Shown piece after piece: positions 15,782 through 25,177 of a DNA stretch of 64,000 bases. The notes beneath the pieces are model-generated. The model saw only the letters and a list, made by a program, of their open reading frames with translations, was not told the origin of the DNA and ran no database searches. Where the stretch lies: contig JACKQE010000002.1 of assembly GCA_024233005.1 (NCBI GenBank), positions 1-64,000 of the forward strand. The letters are read 5' to 3'. Numbering within the stretch: position 1 is the stretch's first letter; each line of letters starts with the position of its first letter. This stretch comes from Akkermansiaceae bacterium. GTDB lineage: Bacteria > Verrucomicrobiota > Verrucomicrobiia > Verrucomicrobiales > DEV007. The position numbers were made by a program, and so were the translations under genes.

Positions 15782-17161
15782 ATGTCCCAGTCTTCGTTTT
15801 TGCGACGGGTGCTCCTTGAAGGGCGCGCATCCCTAATGCTGGCGGTGCCATTGATCGCCGGGCAGGTCAGTCAGATGCTGGTTGGTCTGGCGGACACGGT
15901 GATGATAGGAAGGCTTGGGGTGGTGCCTTTGGCCGCTGCCACCTTTGCCAACACGGTGCTGCATCTGCCGCTGATGTTCGGCATCGGAATCACCATGGCG
16001 GTTTCGATCCGGGTTTCCCAGGCGCGTGGGGCGAATCAACCCTCGGAAGCCCGGGGAGCGCTTCGCCATGGTTTGCTATTGGGGTTGCTGGTCGGCCTCT
16101 TGTCCGTGGGTCTTGCGTACGGGTTGATACCATTCTTGGGGGTATTCGGTCAGGAGCCTGCCGTGACCCATGCGGCAGGAGATTATTTTGTGATCGTGGC
16201 CTTTTCCATGATACCGGCCATCGGATCCATGGCGGTGAAAAACCATGCCGACGCCATGAACCATCCCTGGCCCGCTTTCTGGATCCTGCTGGGCGGCGTC
16301 GTGCTGAACATCCTAATGAACTGGGTGCTGATCTGGGGACATTGGGGCACGCCAGCCCTGGGTTTGGAAGGGGCGGGACTGGCCACGCTGCTTGCGCGGA
16401 CGGCCACCTTGGGGGGGCTGATCTGGTGGACCCGGCGATCTTCCCATCTCAGCGGTTGGGTGCCCCTGAGATGGTGGCGACGTCCCGACTGGTTGGCGGT
16501 GCGTTCGCTGGTGAAAGTGGGACTCCCCGCCAGTCTGCAATTGCTGGCCGAGATTGGAGCCTTTGTGGCGGCCACGATTCTCATCGGCACGATGAGCAAA
16601 GAGGCGCTGGCTTCGCATCAGGTGGCCATCAGCTGCGCGGCCACCGTTTTCATGTTTCCCCTCGGTCTCTCGATGGCGTTGACTGTGAGGATGGGAGCCG
16701 CGTATGGAGCCGGAGACGGGGAGCGGTTGCGCCCCATGGTGGTCAGCGGATGGTTTTTGGGACTGGGTTTCACCAGCATTACTGCCACCTGTTTTCTACT
16801 GTTTAACGGAGCTATGGCGGGCTGGTTTTTGACGGACCCCGCAACGCGTGAGATGGCGGCGATGCTGCTCACGGTCTCGGCGGCATTCCAATGCAGTGAT
16901 GCCCTGCAGATTCTTTCCGGGGGAGCTTTGCGGGGATTGAATGATGTTTCCGTGCCGGCGTGGATTGCAGTCTTCGCCTATTGGGTGATCTCCCTGCCCT
17001 TGGGCTGGTGGTTCGCCTTCCCCCTGCACGGCGGGGTCGCCGGCATTTGGTGGGGCATCACCATTGGGCTGACCTTCACCGCGGTGGTGCTTGGGGGGCG
17101 GCTTTGGGTCAAGACCACGCCGCAGATTGCGATACCCGAGGGATCCGGCAGTTCTCGATGA
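15782..17161 (+). CDS. MATE family efflux transporter
   Basis: 459 residues from the ATG at 15782 (MSQSSFLRRVLLEGRASLML). A GTG at 15689 overlapping the nth stop is possible but adds non-family residues. It has twelve predicted membrane spans in two halves. Family patterns include LAVPLIAGQVSQMLVGLADT and VMIGRLGVVPLAAATFANT, and LPASLQLLAEIGAF and LASHQVAISCA in the second half. It is an inner-membrane antiporter of the NorM type that exports drugs or metabolites using a Na+ or H+ gradient. Substrate not predictable. Confidence 0.92.
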   Translation: MSQSSFLRRVLLEGRASLMLAVPLIAGQVSQMLVGLADTVMIGRLGVVPLAAATFANTVLHLPLMFGIGITMAVSIRVSQARGANQPSEARGALRHGLLLGLLVGLLSVGLAYGLIPFLGVFGQEPAVTHAAGDYFVIVAFSMIPAIGSMAVKNHADAMNHPWPAFWILLGGVVLNILMNWVLIWGHWGTPALGLEGAGLATLLARTATLGGLIWWTRRSSHLSGWVPLRWWRRPDWLAVRSLVKVGLPASLQLLAEIGAFVAATILIGTMSKEALASHQVAISCAATVFMFPLGLSMALTVRMGAAYGAGDGERLRPMVVSGWFLGLGFTSITATCFLLFNGAMAGWFLTDPATREMAAMLLTVSAAFQCSDALQILSGGALRGLNDVSVPAWIAVFAYWVISLPLGWWFAFPLHGGVAGIWWGITIGLTFTAVVLGGRLWVKTTPQIAIPEGSGSSR

Positions 17162-17214
17162 TTCCTTTTCCATCTTTACAGAGGACGTGATCTTTGGCCA
17201 TGATCACTCCCATC

Positions 17215-18708
17215 ATGGCCTATATTCTCGCACTTGACCAAGGTACGACCAGCTCCCGCGCCATTCTCTTTGATGACACCGGAGCGGAGGTGGCTCTTGC
17301 CCAGGAGGAATTTCCCCAACTGTTTCCCAAGCCAGGCTGGGTGGAGCACGATCCCGACGCCATCTGGGAAAGCCAACTCCGAACGGCCCGTGCGGTGTTG
17401 ATCAAAGCGGGCGTGGAAGCGGGGCAGGTTGCCGCCCTGGGCATCACCAACCAACGTGAAACCACGATTCTATGGGATCGTGCCACAGGCCGGCCGATCC
17501 ACCATGCTTTGGTCTGGCAGGATCGCCGCACCGCGGACTATTGCCGCAGCCTTCATGAATCAGGCGACGCGGAACGGGTCCGAAAAAAGACGGGACTGGT
17601 GGTGGATGCCTACTTTGCCGCATCCAAAATCCGATGGCTGCTTGACGAGGTTCCCGGAGCGCGGGAGCGCGCACTGCGGGGGGAACTGGCCTTCGGGACG
17701 GTGGATACTTGGTTGATCTGGAATCTCACCGGAGGCCGGTTGCATCTCACCGACGTCAGCAACGCCTGCCGGACCATGCTGCTCAATCTGCGGAGCTTGG
17801 ATTGGGATCCGGAACTGCTCGACCTTTTTGACATTCCGGCCTCGCTCCTGCCCGAAGTTTGTGACAGCAGCGGTATTCTGGGCGAATGCGACGCCGCATT
17901 GCTGGGGGCACCGGTGAAAATTGGCGGGATCGCGGGTGATCAGCAGGCAGCCCTGTTCGGGCAGGCTTGTCACCGTCCCGGGATGGCCAAGAACACTTAC
18001 GGGACGGGTTGCTTTCTTCTCATGAACACCGGCATCGCGCCCGTGGAATCCTCCCACCGGCTGCTCTCCACTGTGGCCTGGCGGATCGCCGGCAAAACCG
18101 AGTATGCTCTGGAGGGAAGTGTGTTCATCGCGGGTGCCGCGGTGCAGTGGATGCGTGATCAGCTCGGATTGTTCGCCTCGGCGGCGGAGATCGAAGCCCT
18201 CGCGGCGAGCGTGCCCGATTCCGGCGGGGTGGTCTTCGTGCCCGCTTTCGCAGGGTTGGGGGCCCCTCATTGGGATCCCTACGCGCGCGGCACCCTTTTG
18301 GGACTGACGCGGGGCAGCCATCGCGGCCACATTGCCCGGGCCACGCTGGAGGCCATCGCCTGCCAGTCCTCCGAAGTCCTTAGCGCGATGGAACAGGATT
18401 CAGGAATCCGGTTGGAGGAACTGAGGGTCGATGGTGGGGCAACCCGAAACCACCTGCTGATGCAGATCCAGAGCGATCTCCTGGGCGTTCCGGTAGTTCG
18501 TTCAGCTATTGCCGAGACCACCGCCCAGGGAGCGGCTTATCTTGCCGGGTTGGCCTCGGGGGTCTGGTCCGATCGTGAAGAAATCGCGGCACAGTGGGCG
18601 GAATCAGGGCGCTATCTTCCGATGACCGACCGGTCCGCGGCCGCCAAGCAGATGGCCACCTGGAGCCGCGCGGTGGATCGGGCCAAAGGCTGGGCGGAAC
18701 CAGACTGA
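17215..18708 (+). CDS. glpK: Glycerol kinase
   Basis: 497 residues, normal length for GlpK, a cytoplasmic FGGY kinase that makes glycerol 3-phosphate from glycerol and ATP. Seen: N-terminal phosphate loop ILALDQGTTSSRAILFD, the glycerol-contacting NQRETTILWDR, VDTWLIWNLTGG, GIAGDQQAALFGQAC, and the second ATP motif VDGGATRNHLLMQIQSD. The start at 17215 matches the family N-terminus. In-frame alternatives are ATG 17200 and TTG 17194; the latter has GAGGA at a good distance, so a slightly longer protein cannot be excluded. No glycerol-3-phosphate dehydrogenase or facilitator is adjacent. Confidence 0.95.
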   Translation: MAYILALDQGTTSSRAILFDDTGAEVALAQEEFPQLFPKPGWVEHDPDAIWESQLRTARAVLIKAGVEAGQVAALGITNQRETTILWDRATGRPIHHALVWQDRRTADYCRSLHESGDAERVRKKTGLVVDAYFAASKIRWLLDEVPGARERALRGELAFGTVDTWLIWNLTGGRLHLTDVSNACRTMLLNLRSLDWDPELLDLFDIPASLLPEVCDSSGILGECDAALLGAPVKIGGIAGDQQAALFGQACHRPGMAKNTYGTGCFLLMNTGIAPVESSHRLLSTVAWRIAGKTEYALEGSVFIAGAAVQWMRDQLGLFASAAEIEALAASVPDSGGVVFVPAFAGLGAPHWDPYARGTLLGLTRGSHRGHIARATLEAIACQSSEVLSAMEQDSGIRLEELRVDGGATRNHLLMQIQSDLLGVPVVRSAIAETTAQGAAYLAGLASGVWSDREEIAAQWAESGRYLPMTDRSAAAKQMATWSRAVDRAKGWAEPD

Positions 18709-18778
18709 ACATTCAAAAACCGATGCTCCTTGCCGTGCTGAGCTCTTGCCAGCAGCGTTTCTTGGTGTTCCGGTAGGG

Positions 18779-19699
18779 ATGGCCAGCCCAGATCCTCCCC
18801 ATTTGTCCGGCATCAGTCCGATCCTGGCCCCCATCGGACCACGCGTCGACATGCGGCGTGGGGCGGCTTGGATGATGCTGTCACTGGTGGGATTCACCGG
18901 AATGGCCTTGCTCATCAAATATTTGGGACTCCAGCGTGGCGTGAGTCCCTGGCTTTCCCTGTTTTTCCGGGCTTTGGTGGGGCTGGTGGTGGTCTGGATC
19001 GTCTATGCGCCCCGGGGCCGGGTGGATTTCCGTCGGGCACTGTTCACCCGGCTTCTTGTCACGCGTGGCGTGCTCGGCGCGATCGGGACGGCCTGTTATT
19101 ATCGCACCCTGCCGGAGCTGGGCGCCGGCAAGGCCACCTTGATCAGCAATACCTGGGTGATCTGGAGCGCCATCATGGCGGTGTTCATGCTGGGGGAGCT
19201 TCTCAGCTGGCGAAAAATCATCGGCACGGGTTTCGCGATTGTCGGAATCACCTTTCTGTTGGGCCTGCAGGGAGGTGACATCACCCAGGTGGGCCGCTTC
19301 GAAATGGTGGCGGTGATCGGGGCATTTATCGCCGCCGGCGTGGTCGTGGTGATCCGCCAGCTCACGCTCACCGAGACCAGCGGCACCATTTTCGCCTCTC
19401 AGTGCGCCTATACTGGTCTATTGGCGCTGCCGTTCATCTTCCGCCTGCCGCTCCCGTCGCTGGCCGATACCGGATTGCTCATTGCCGCGGCGGTTAGTGC
19501 GGCTCTCGGGCAATTGGCGATGACGGAAGGTTTCCGCTTTCTCCCCGTCAGCACTGGAGGGGCCTTCCAGATCCTGCTGCCTCTCAGCATCACGGTTGCC
19601 AGCATGGCCCTATTCAAGGAACCTTTCGCCGGTCTCCAAGGAGTGGGCGCGGTCCTGATCCTTGTGGGCTGTTACCAGACGGTCACCGCCCGAAGGTAG
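18779..19699 (+). CDS. EamA/DMT family transporter
   Basis: 306 residues with ten hydrophobic spans in two EamA repeats. The first repeat includes FFRALVGLVVVWIVYAP, LGAIGTACYYRTLPELG and FMLGELLSWRKIIGTGFAIV. The second ends FKEPFAGLQGVGAVLILVG. The E-x-x-x-x-x-x-x-x-G helix near the end of each repeat is typical of drug/metabolite exporters. It is an inner-membrane permease of unknown substrate. The ATG at 18779 is preferred over a TTG at 18746. It follows glpK by 70 bases and is convergent with the DUF1501 gene. Confidence 0.88.
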   Translation: MASPDPPHLSGISPILAPIGPRVDMRRGAAWMMLSLVGFTGMALLIKYLGLQRGVSPWLSLFFRALVGLVVVWIVYAPRGRVDFRRALFTRLLVTRGVLGAIGTACYYRTLPELGAGKATLISNTWVIWSAIMAVFMLGELLSWRKIIGTGFAIVGITFLLGLQGGDITQVGRFEMVAVIGAFIAAGVVVVIRQLTLTETSGTIFASQCAYTGLLALPFIFRLPLPSLADTGLLIAAAVSAALGQLAMTEGFRFLPVSTGGAFQILLPLSITVASMALFKEPFAGLQGVGAVLILVGCYQTVTARR

Positions 19700-19709
19700 T
19701 CCCGACTGA

Positions 19710-21158
19710 TCACGCCAGCAGCCGATCCACCACCTTGGCTCCCTGATTGTCGGTTAGGGAGGCGGCAAGGCCATTGCGTTTGTAGGTCAATTTGGTGTGG
19801 TCGAGGCCAAAGGCCTTCAAGAGAGTGGCGTGCCAGTCGTAATGCTTGACCTCGTCGATGACCGCCTTGTGGCTCCATTCATCGGTCTCGCCATGGACAT
19901 AACCGCGTTGGAATCCCCCGCCCGCGACCCACATGCTGAATCCATAGGTGTTGTGGTCACGCCCCCATTTGTCCCGTCCGGCGTCATTTTGGAGCACCGG
20001 CAGACGTCCCATTTCACCGCCCCAATGGACCACCGTGCTCTCCAGGAGTCCGCGCTGTTTGAGGTCGCTCACGAGCGCGGCACTCGGCTGGTCGGTGGCG
20101 GCGCAGTTGGCCGGAAGGGATGTGATGAGCGAACTGTGCTGGTCCCAGGATTGCCCGGCATTCAACACCTGGACGTAGCGCACACCGCGCTCGACGAGAC
20201 GGCGGGCGATGAGGCAGCGGGTCGCGTAGTCGGCGGTCAGGGGATTGTCCACGCCATAAAGGTCGCGGATGTATTGGGGTTCCTTGGAAATGTCGAGCGC
20301 TTCCTTGGCCGCAGTCTGCATGTTGGCCGCCAGTTCATAGCTGGAAATGCGGGCCTGGAGGTCGAGTTCCCCCGGGTGCTCGGCGAGGTGTTCTTCGTTG
20401 AAGGCCTGCAACAGTCCCAGTTGACGCTGCTGGGCGGCCCCGGCGAGCGATGGAGGCGGATCCAGGTTGAGGATACGGGGCTCGGTCGGGCGGATCACCG
20501 TCCCCTGGTAGAGCGCGGGGAGCCATCCATTGGTGAAGTGTTCCCCTTGGAAGGTGGGCAGTCCGTTGGGATGGGAGAGCACCAGGTAAGCCGGCAATTC
20601 CTCGGTTTCGCTGCCGAGACCATACGTGAGCCAGGAACCCAGAGCGGGACGACCGGCGGTGATGCGGCCGGCATTCATCGCATAGAGACCCTGGGCATGG
20701 TTGTTGACGCCCGAGGTCATGGAGCGAATCAGCGTGATCTCATCGGCGACCTGGCCCAGATTCGGCAGCAATTCACTCAGTTCCATCCCGCACTGACCGT
20801 GCTTCTTGAATTTCCAAGGGGAGCCGAAAACTTTCGACGAAGCCTGGGCCAGATTGTCATACTTGATTTCTCCGGGGAACTTTTGACCGTCGTATTTGGT
20901 CAGCATCGGTTTGGGATCGAAGAGATCCATTTGCGAGGGCCCACCCATCATGAACAGGGAAATCATCGCCTTGGCCTTGGCGGGGAAATGCGGTTGTTTG
21001 GGGGTGAGGTCGAAGCGGGCCTGACCGAACGAGTCGGGCTTGACCGGAGCGGCGAGAAGGCCCTCCTGTTTCAGCAGGGTCGCCAGAGCCAGCGTGCCCA
21101 GGCCGAAGCCGTTGGCGTGCAGGAAATGGCGTCGGGAGCAGAGCGTGGGGCGTTTCAT
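19710..21158 (-). CDS. DUF1501 domain protein with Tat-type signal
   Basis: 482 residues from the ATG at 21158, which overlaps the stop of the PSD1 gene by four bases (ATGA), so translation is coupled. The N-terminus CSRRHFLHANGFGLGTLALA looks like a twin-arginine signal. The body shows the DUF1501 pattern: MISLFMMGGPSQMDLFDPKP, IRSMTSGVNNHAQGLYAMN, HWGGEMGRLPVLQ, RDHNTYGFSMWVAGGGF. The fold is related to alkaline phosphatase/sulfatase enzymes, and the HWGGEMGR and DHN residues would be metal ligands. Function is unknown. In PVC bacteria it is nearly always the partner of a PSD1/DUF1553 gene, as here. Confidence 0.92.
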   Translation of the reverse strand: MKRPTLCSRRHFLHANGFGLGTLALATLLKQEGLLAAPVKPDSFGQARFDLTPKQPHFPAKAKAMISLFMMGGPSQMDLFDPKPMLTKYDGQKFPGEIKYDNLAQASSKVFGSPWKFKKHGQCGMELSELLPNLGQVADEITLIRSMTSGVNNHAQGLYAMNAGRITAGRPALGSWLTYGLGSETEELPAYLVLSHPNGLPTFQGEHFTNGWLPALYQGTVIRPTEPRILNLDPPPSLAGAAQQRQLGLLQAFNEEHLAEHPGELDLQARISSYELAANMQTAAKEALDISKEPQYIRDLYGVDNPLTADYATRCLIARRLVERGVRYVQVLNAGQSWDQHSSLITSLPANCAATDQPSAALVSDLKQRGLLESTVVHWGGEMGRLPVLQNDAGRDKWGRDHNTYGFSMWVAGGGFQRGYVHGETDEWSHKAVIDEVKHYDWHATLLKAFGLDHTKLTYKRNGLAASLTDNQGAKVVDRLLA

Positions 21159-23770
21159 TCGATGTAAAGAAAGCGGTTCGAACTGCAAAGGATCTGGCAA
21201 AGGCTGGCCATGGCTTCCTGCGGTGGATCGGGAATGGGCGCGCCCTTGGGGTGTTGGATGCCGTGATGATAAGTGGTCAGAGCTTTGGTCTGCTCATCGA
21301 GGTAGGTCAGGCACCGGTTCAGATCCGTCTCCGTGGGGGATTGGCTATAGAGCAGGCTCCAGGCCCGCTCCAACTGGGACCGCCGGTCCTTCGGACGTTC
21401 GGACTGGAGACGGTCGGCGAGACGACGCGCATTCTCAAGAACGAAGGTGTCATTCATGAGGAGGAGGGATTGTGGCGCCACGGTGGTTTGGCTGCGCATT
21501 TCGCAGTTGGGCACCATCGTGGGAGCATCGAAGGTGTCCAGCACGGTGACCGGCTTGCTGCGACGCACCTCCACGTAGATCGAGCGCCGGAAGTCGTTCG
21601 ATCCGCCGCTTTCCACTTTGGCGGTGGTGATGGTTCCCTTGTCCAGGCCGACCACGACCCGGCCCTGGGGATCCCGGCCGATGCCGCTTGGCGGCCCAAA
21701 GCTGTCCTGATTGAGCGTCCCGGTCACTCCCAAGATCGAGTCGCGCAGAGTTTCGGCGTCAAGGCGCCGCATTTTGAAGCGCGCGTAAAAGCGGTTTTCG
21801 CCATCCTCCCGCAGCGAGGCGTCGTTGGAGGAGGATTGACGGTAGGCGTTGCTTAGGAGAATGAGGCGATGGAGAGGCTTGAGTTTCCAACCGCTCCGGA
21901 CGAACTCATCCGCCAGCCAGTCGAGCAACTCGGGGTGGGTTGGCAACTCGCCCTGCCGGCCGAAATCGCCCGGCGTGTTGACGATACCGCGGCCCATGTG
22001 GTTGAGCCAAAACCGGTTCACCAGAACGCGGGCGACGAGCGGGTGGCTGCCGCTGGTGAGCCACCTGGCGTAGGCGAGACGGCGTCCGGAACTGCCGGAT
22101 GGGGTGGGGGCAATCTGGAAGGGGTGCTTCGCTGCTCCCGCGATGATGCCGAGCTCGGCCGGCTTGACTTCCTGCTTCGGCTGGTCGTGATCACCCCGAT
22201 TGAAGAGTTTGGTCACCGGCACGTTTCCTTTGATTTCCGTGAGTGCCATGACAAAGCCTTCCACCGGTTTGGTGGCCCGCAGCTTGGTGGCTTCGGCCAT
22301 CTTGGCATCCACCAGATCCTGTTTTTTCTGGTCGTAGAGATTGAGAGAGTAGAGGGCGAGCGCCGAGGGATATTTTTTGATCAGGGCCTGCTGCTCCGGC
22401 GTCTGCTTATCTTTGGCGGTGGCCCGGGCCAGACGGTAGGGCTCGCGCTCCGCTTCCGGGAGCTTGAGGATTTCCACTTCGAAGATCTCATCCAGGAAGG
22501 CCTTGCCCATGGCCCGGGCCTCGGCTTCGATTTCTTTGGCTTTCACTTCGATTTCTGCGGCCTTGATCCGCTCTTCCGGAGTGTAGAGCGAATAGAGTCG
22601 CTGGGCCGGGGTTCTCCAGGATTCCCAGTGGTAGGCGGGATCGAAGATGGCCCGGAGTTGGTAGTAATCCGCCTGCGTGATGGGATCGTAACGGTGATCG
22701 TGGCATTGCGCGCAGGCCACCGTGAGTCCGAGGAGCGAGGAGGTGGTGATTTTCAGCTGCTCGGCGATGACCTGGTTTTTCGCCAGTTTGGGATCATCGA
22801 CGGGGTCGCCCGTGCCGTCCGGCGCCATCCGGAGAAAGGCGGTGGCGATCAGCTGGTCCGTGCGTTTTGGATCGAGCACGGCTTGCTGGTAGTCGTTCTG
22901 CGTGGCTCCTGCAAGTTCGTCGCCGGCCAGCTGCTCTTGGATGAATTCATCCCAAGGCTTGTCCGCATTGATCGAACGGATCACATAGTCGCGGTAACGC
23001 CAGGCATGGGGACGCAGGGAATCCGCCTCGGAATAGCCATTGGAATCCGCGTACCCCGTGACATCGAGCCAATGACGTGCCCAGCGCTCCCCGTAGGCCT
23101 GGGAATCGAGGAGATGGTCGACCAACTTTTCGTAAGCGTCGGGCGAAGTGTCGGCAACAAAGGCCTCCACGTCATCGGGGTCCGGGAGCAGTCCCGTCAG
23201 GTCGAGGGTGACCCGCCGGATCAGGGTTCGTCGGTCGGCCGGAGTGGAAAAGTCGAGCCCGTGCAGCTGCATCTTTTCAAGCAGGAAGGCATCCACCGGG
23301 GTGCTGATTTTGGCGGGGTCGGACACCTGGGGAACCGGGGGGCGCTTTACCGGTTGGAAGGCCCAGTAATCACGATCTTCCTCCGAAATGATGGGCCCCG
23401 GTGCCAACGTCAATGGTTCGGTGCGGGCGGTTTTGGCTCCTTGGGCGATCCATTGTGCGATCACCGCCAACTCCGCCTCGGGCATTTTCTTGCCTTTTTT
23501 CGGCATGTCACCTTGGCGCACGATTTGAACGAGGGCGCTCTCTTCGGGTTTGCCAGGGACGACCACCGCGGTGCCGTCGTCCAGCGTTTTGTCCATGAAA
23601 CGACGGAGCCGAAGATCCAGACCGCCCCCTGGCTTGTCTTCCTCCCCATGGCAGTGGGTGCAGTGCACCTTCAGAAGAGGGCGGACGTCCTTTTCGAAGG
23701 TGAGCAGGGGCTCAGAGCCCCGCACCCCGGTCGCAAGCACCAGGAGGATTCCCGCGTGGATCAATCTCAT
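21155..23770 (-). CDS. PSD1/planctomycete cytochrome c protein (DUF1549, DUF1553)
   Basis: 871 residues from the ATG at 23770 (MRLIHAGILLVLATGVRGSE, a signal peptide); ATG 23782 is also possible. The order of domains is cytochrome c type 1 with one heme site C37-T-H-C40-H41, then DUF1549 from about residue 150 (ERWARHWLDVTGYADSNGYS), a coiled-coil linker rich in Glu/Lys/Ala, and DUF1553 (RRLAYARWLTSGSHPLVARV, VNRFWLNHMGRGIVNTPGDF, QSLLLMNDTFVLENARRLAD). AQCHDHRYDPITQADYYQL is a second invariant block and its C-x-x-C-H-like 'CAQCHD' could be another heme site. Likely periplasmic and redox-active; the biochemical role of the family is not established. Coupled with the DUF1501 gene. Confidence 0.92.
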   Translation of the reverse strand: MRLIHAGILLVLATGVRGSEPLLTFEKDVRPLLKVHCTHCHGEEDKPGGGLDLRLRRFMDKTLDDGTAVVVPGKPEESALVQIVRQGDMPKKGKKMPEAELAVIAQWIAQGAKTARTEPLTLAPGPIISEEDRDYWAFQPVKRPPVPQVSDPAKISTPVDAFLLEKMQLHGLDFSTPADRRTLIRRVTLDLTGLLPDPDDVEAFVADTSPDAYEKLVDHLLDSQAYGERWARHWLDVTGYADSNGYSEADSLRPHAWRYRDYVIRSINADKPWDEFIQEQLAGDELAGATQNDYQQAVLDPKRTDQLIATAFLRMAPDGTGDPVDDPKLAKNQVIAEQLKITTSSLLGLTVACAQCHDHRYDPITQADYYQLRAIFDPAYHWESWRTPAQRLYSLYTPEERIKAAEIEVKAKEIEAEARAMGKAFLDEIFEVEILKLPEAEREPYRLARATAKDKQTPEQQALIKKYPSALALYSLNLYDQKKQDLVDAKMAEATKLRATKPVEGFVMALTEIKGNVPVTKLFNRGDHDQPKQEVKPAELGIIAGAAKHPFQIAPTPSGSSGRRLAYARWLTSGSHPLVARVLVNRFWLNHMGRGIVNTPGDFGRQGELPTHPELLDWLADEFVRSGWKLKPLHRLILLSNAYRQSSSNDASLREDGENRFYARFKMRRLDAETLRDSILGVTGTLNQDSFGPPSGIGRDPQGRVVVGLDKGTITTAKVESGGSNDFRRSIYVEVRRSKPVTVLDTFDAPTMVPNCEMRSQTTVAPQSLLLMNDTFVLENARRLADRLQSERPKDRRSQLERAWSLLYSQSPTETDLNRCLTYLDEQTKALTTYHHGIQHPKGAPIPDPPQEAMASLCQILCSSNRFLYIE

Positions 23771-23875
23771 GACTGACAACATGATCCACCCTGCCTGCCC
23801 GGCAAGAGACGTGGTCACGTGACCGGGCGCCTCGCAGGCGGCCGCAATCCCCATCAAAACAGCTCCGGCCGGGCG

Positions 23876-25171
23876 TTATTCCGCAAGGTCGACGCAGATC
23901 AGTTCCCGATCATTCCGCAGGTAGACGCAGCGGTTTGCAAATGCCGGAGGCGACCAGAGGACGGCCCCGCTTTCCCGTTGCGGAAGGGGAGTGGTTGGTT
24001 CGATGACTTTGGCCCGGCTGATCTCGCGGTATCCGCGGGCGGAGAGTTCCGCCAGGATGAGGTCCCCTTGCTCGTTCAGCATCCAGGTGTGGTCGCCGTG
24101 CCGGACCATGAACACCGTGGACCAGCGTCCATAGGCGGTGGCGGTCTGGTCTTCCCAGATCCGGTCGCCGGTGACCGGATCGAGACACCGCATCTGGCCG
24201 TAGCTGTCGATTCCGTAAATATGGTCACCCTGAAAGCAGGGCGGGCTGATCATGGCGTGCAAAGCGTCGGTTTTGTGTTCATTCATGCCCGCGCGGGCCC
24301 AGAGTTGCCTGGCCTTGGGGGCGGTCTGGTCGAGCTCGAGCATTCGGGATCCGTCGTAAAACACACTGAGAAACATCCGGTCCCCGGTCTCATTGAGGGC
24401 AGGTCCGGGGACGTTGATCGGCATCTTGCGGGGGCGGGTTTCGATTTCCCAATACACCTCTCCTGTCCCCGCGTTCAGGCCCGCGATGCGGAACCCTGTC
24501 CAGGCGACCAGCACACGTTTGCCAGCCTGCTGGATCATGATCGGTGACACGTAGGAGGCCTTGTCTCCGAATGCCCGCCACTTTTCCGCGCCGTTCGCCT
24601 TGTCGAAGGCCACCAAACAAGCGCCCTCCTCTCCGGCGGAGGCCTGCACGATGACGTGGTTCCCCTCGACGAGGGGCGAGTTGGTGAGACCCCAGATGGG
24701 AAGATCGACCTTGTAGGAGGCCATCAGATCCTTGGCCCAAATGACCTTCCCGGTGGCGGCATCAAGACAATGCAAATTCCCCATCGTTCCCATGGCATAG
24801 GCCCGACCATTCCGAATCGTCACACTACCACGCGGGCCATACCCATAGCCCACCTGAACGTAGCGGCAGTCATAGGCGTGGATCCAGCGCGGGGCGCCGG
24901 TTTCTCGGTTCACACAGACAATGCGTTCATGGGACTCGTCCGGCCGGTCCATCAGTAACACGCTGTCCCCCGCCACAGTGGGACCACCATAGCCTGCCGC
25001 GACCGGGGAGGACCATTTCTGCCTGAGTCCGCCGGCTGGAAAGGCCTGGATGATCCCGGTCTCCGTCCAGACGTTCTGCCTCCCTTCTCCTTGGAACTCA
25101 GGCCAATCCGCAGCCTGGAGAGGGATGGCAAGTAAAGGCCAGAGGAGATTGCAGAGGGGACTCGGTTTCAT
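23876..25171 (-). CDS. Secreted PQQ-like beta-propeller protein
   Basis: 431 residues with a signal peptide (LLWPLLAIPLQAA). It begins DWPEFQGEGRQNVWTETGI, the usual start of PQQ-like WD propellers in PVC bacteria ('DWPQWRGPNRDGIS'). Blade motifs recur: GAPRWIHAYDCR, HCLDAATGKVIWAKDL, GLNAGTGEVYWEIE and RCLDPVTGDRIWEDQ. I see no clear PQQ dehydrogenase active site, so it may be a BamB-like or binding propeller rather than an enzyme. It lies 6 bases downstream of the alcohol dehydrogenase and about 105 bases upstream of the PSD1 gene, all on one strand. Confidence 0.88.
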   Translation of the reverse strand: MKPSPLCNLLWPLLAIPLQAADWPEFQGEGRQNVWTETGIIQAFPAGGLRQKWSSPVAAGYGGPTVAGDSVLLMDRPDESHERIVCVNRETGAPRWIHAYDCRYVQVGYGYGPRGSVTIRNGRAYAMGTMGNLHCLDAATGKVIWAKDLMASYKVDLPIWGLTNSPLVEGNHVIVQASAGEEGACLVAFDKANGAEKWRAFGDKASYVSPIMIQQAGKRVLVAWTGFRIAGLNAGTGEVYWEIETRPRKMPINVPGPALNETGDRMFLSVFYDGSRMLELDQTAPKARQLWARAGMNEHKTDALHAMISPPCFQGDHIYGIDSYGQMRCLDPVTGDRIWEDQTATAYGRWSTVFMVRHGDHTWMLNEQGDLILAELSARGYREISRAKVIEPTTPLPQRESGAVLWSPPAFANRCVYLRNDRELICVDLAE

Positions 25172-25177
25172 CGGGCT

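Noticed and set aside
21869..23776. 635-residue plus-strand frame
   Set aside because: Antisense to the PSD1 gene, which carries heme and DUF1549/DUF1553 motifs.
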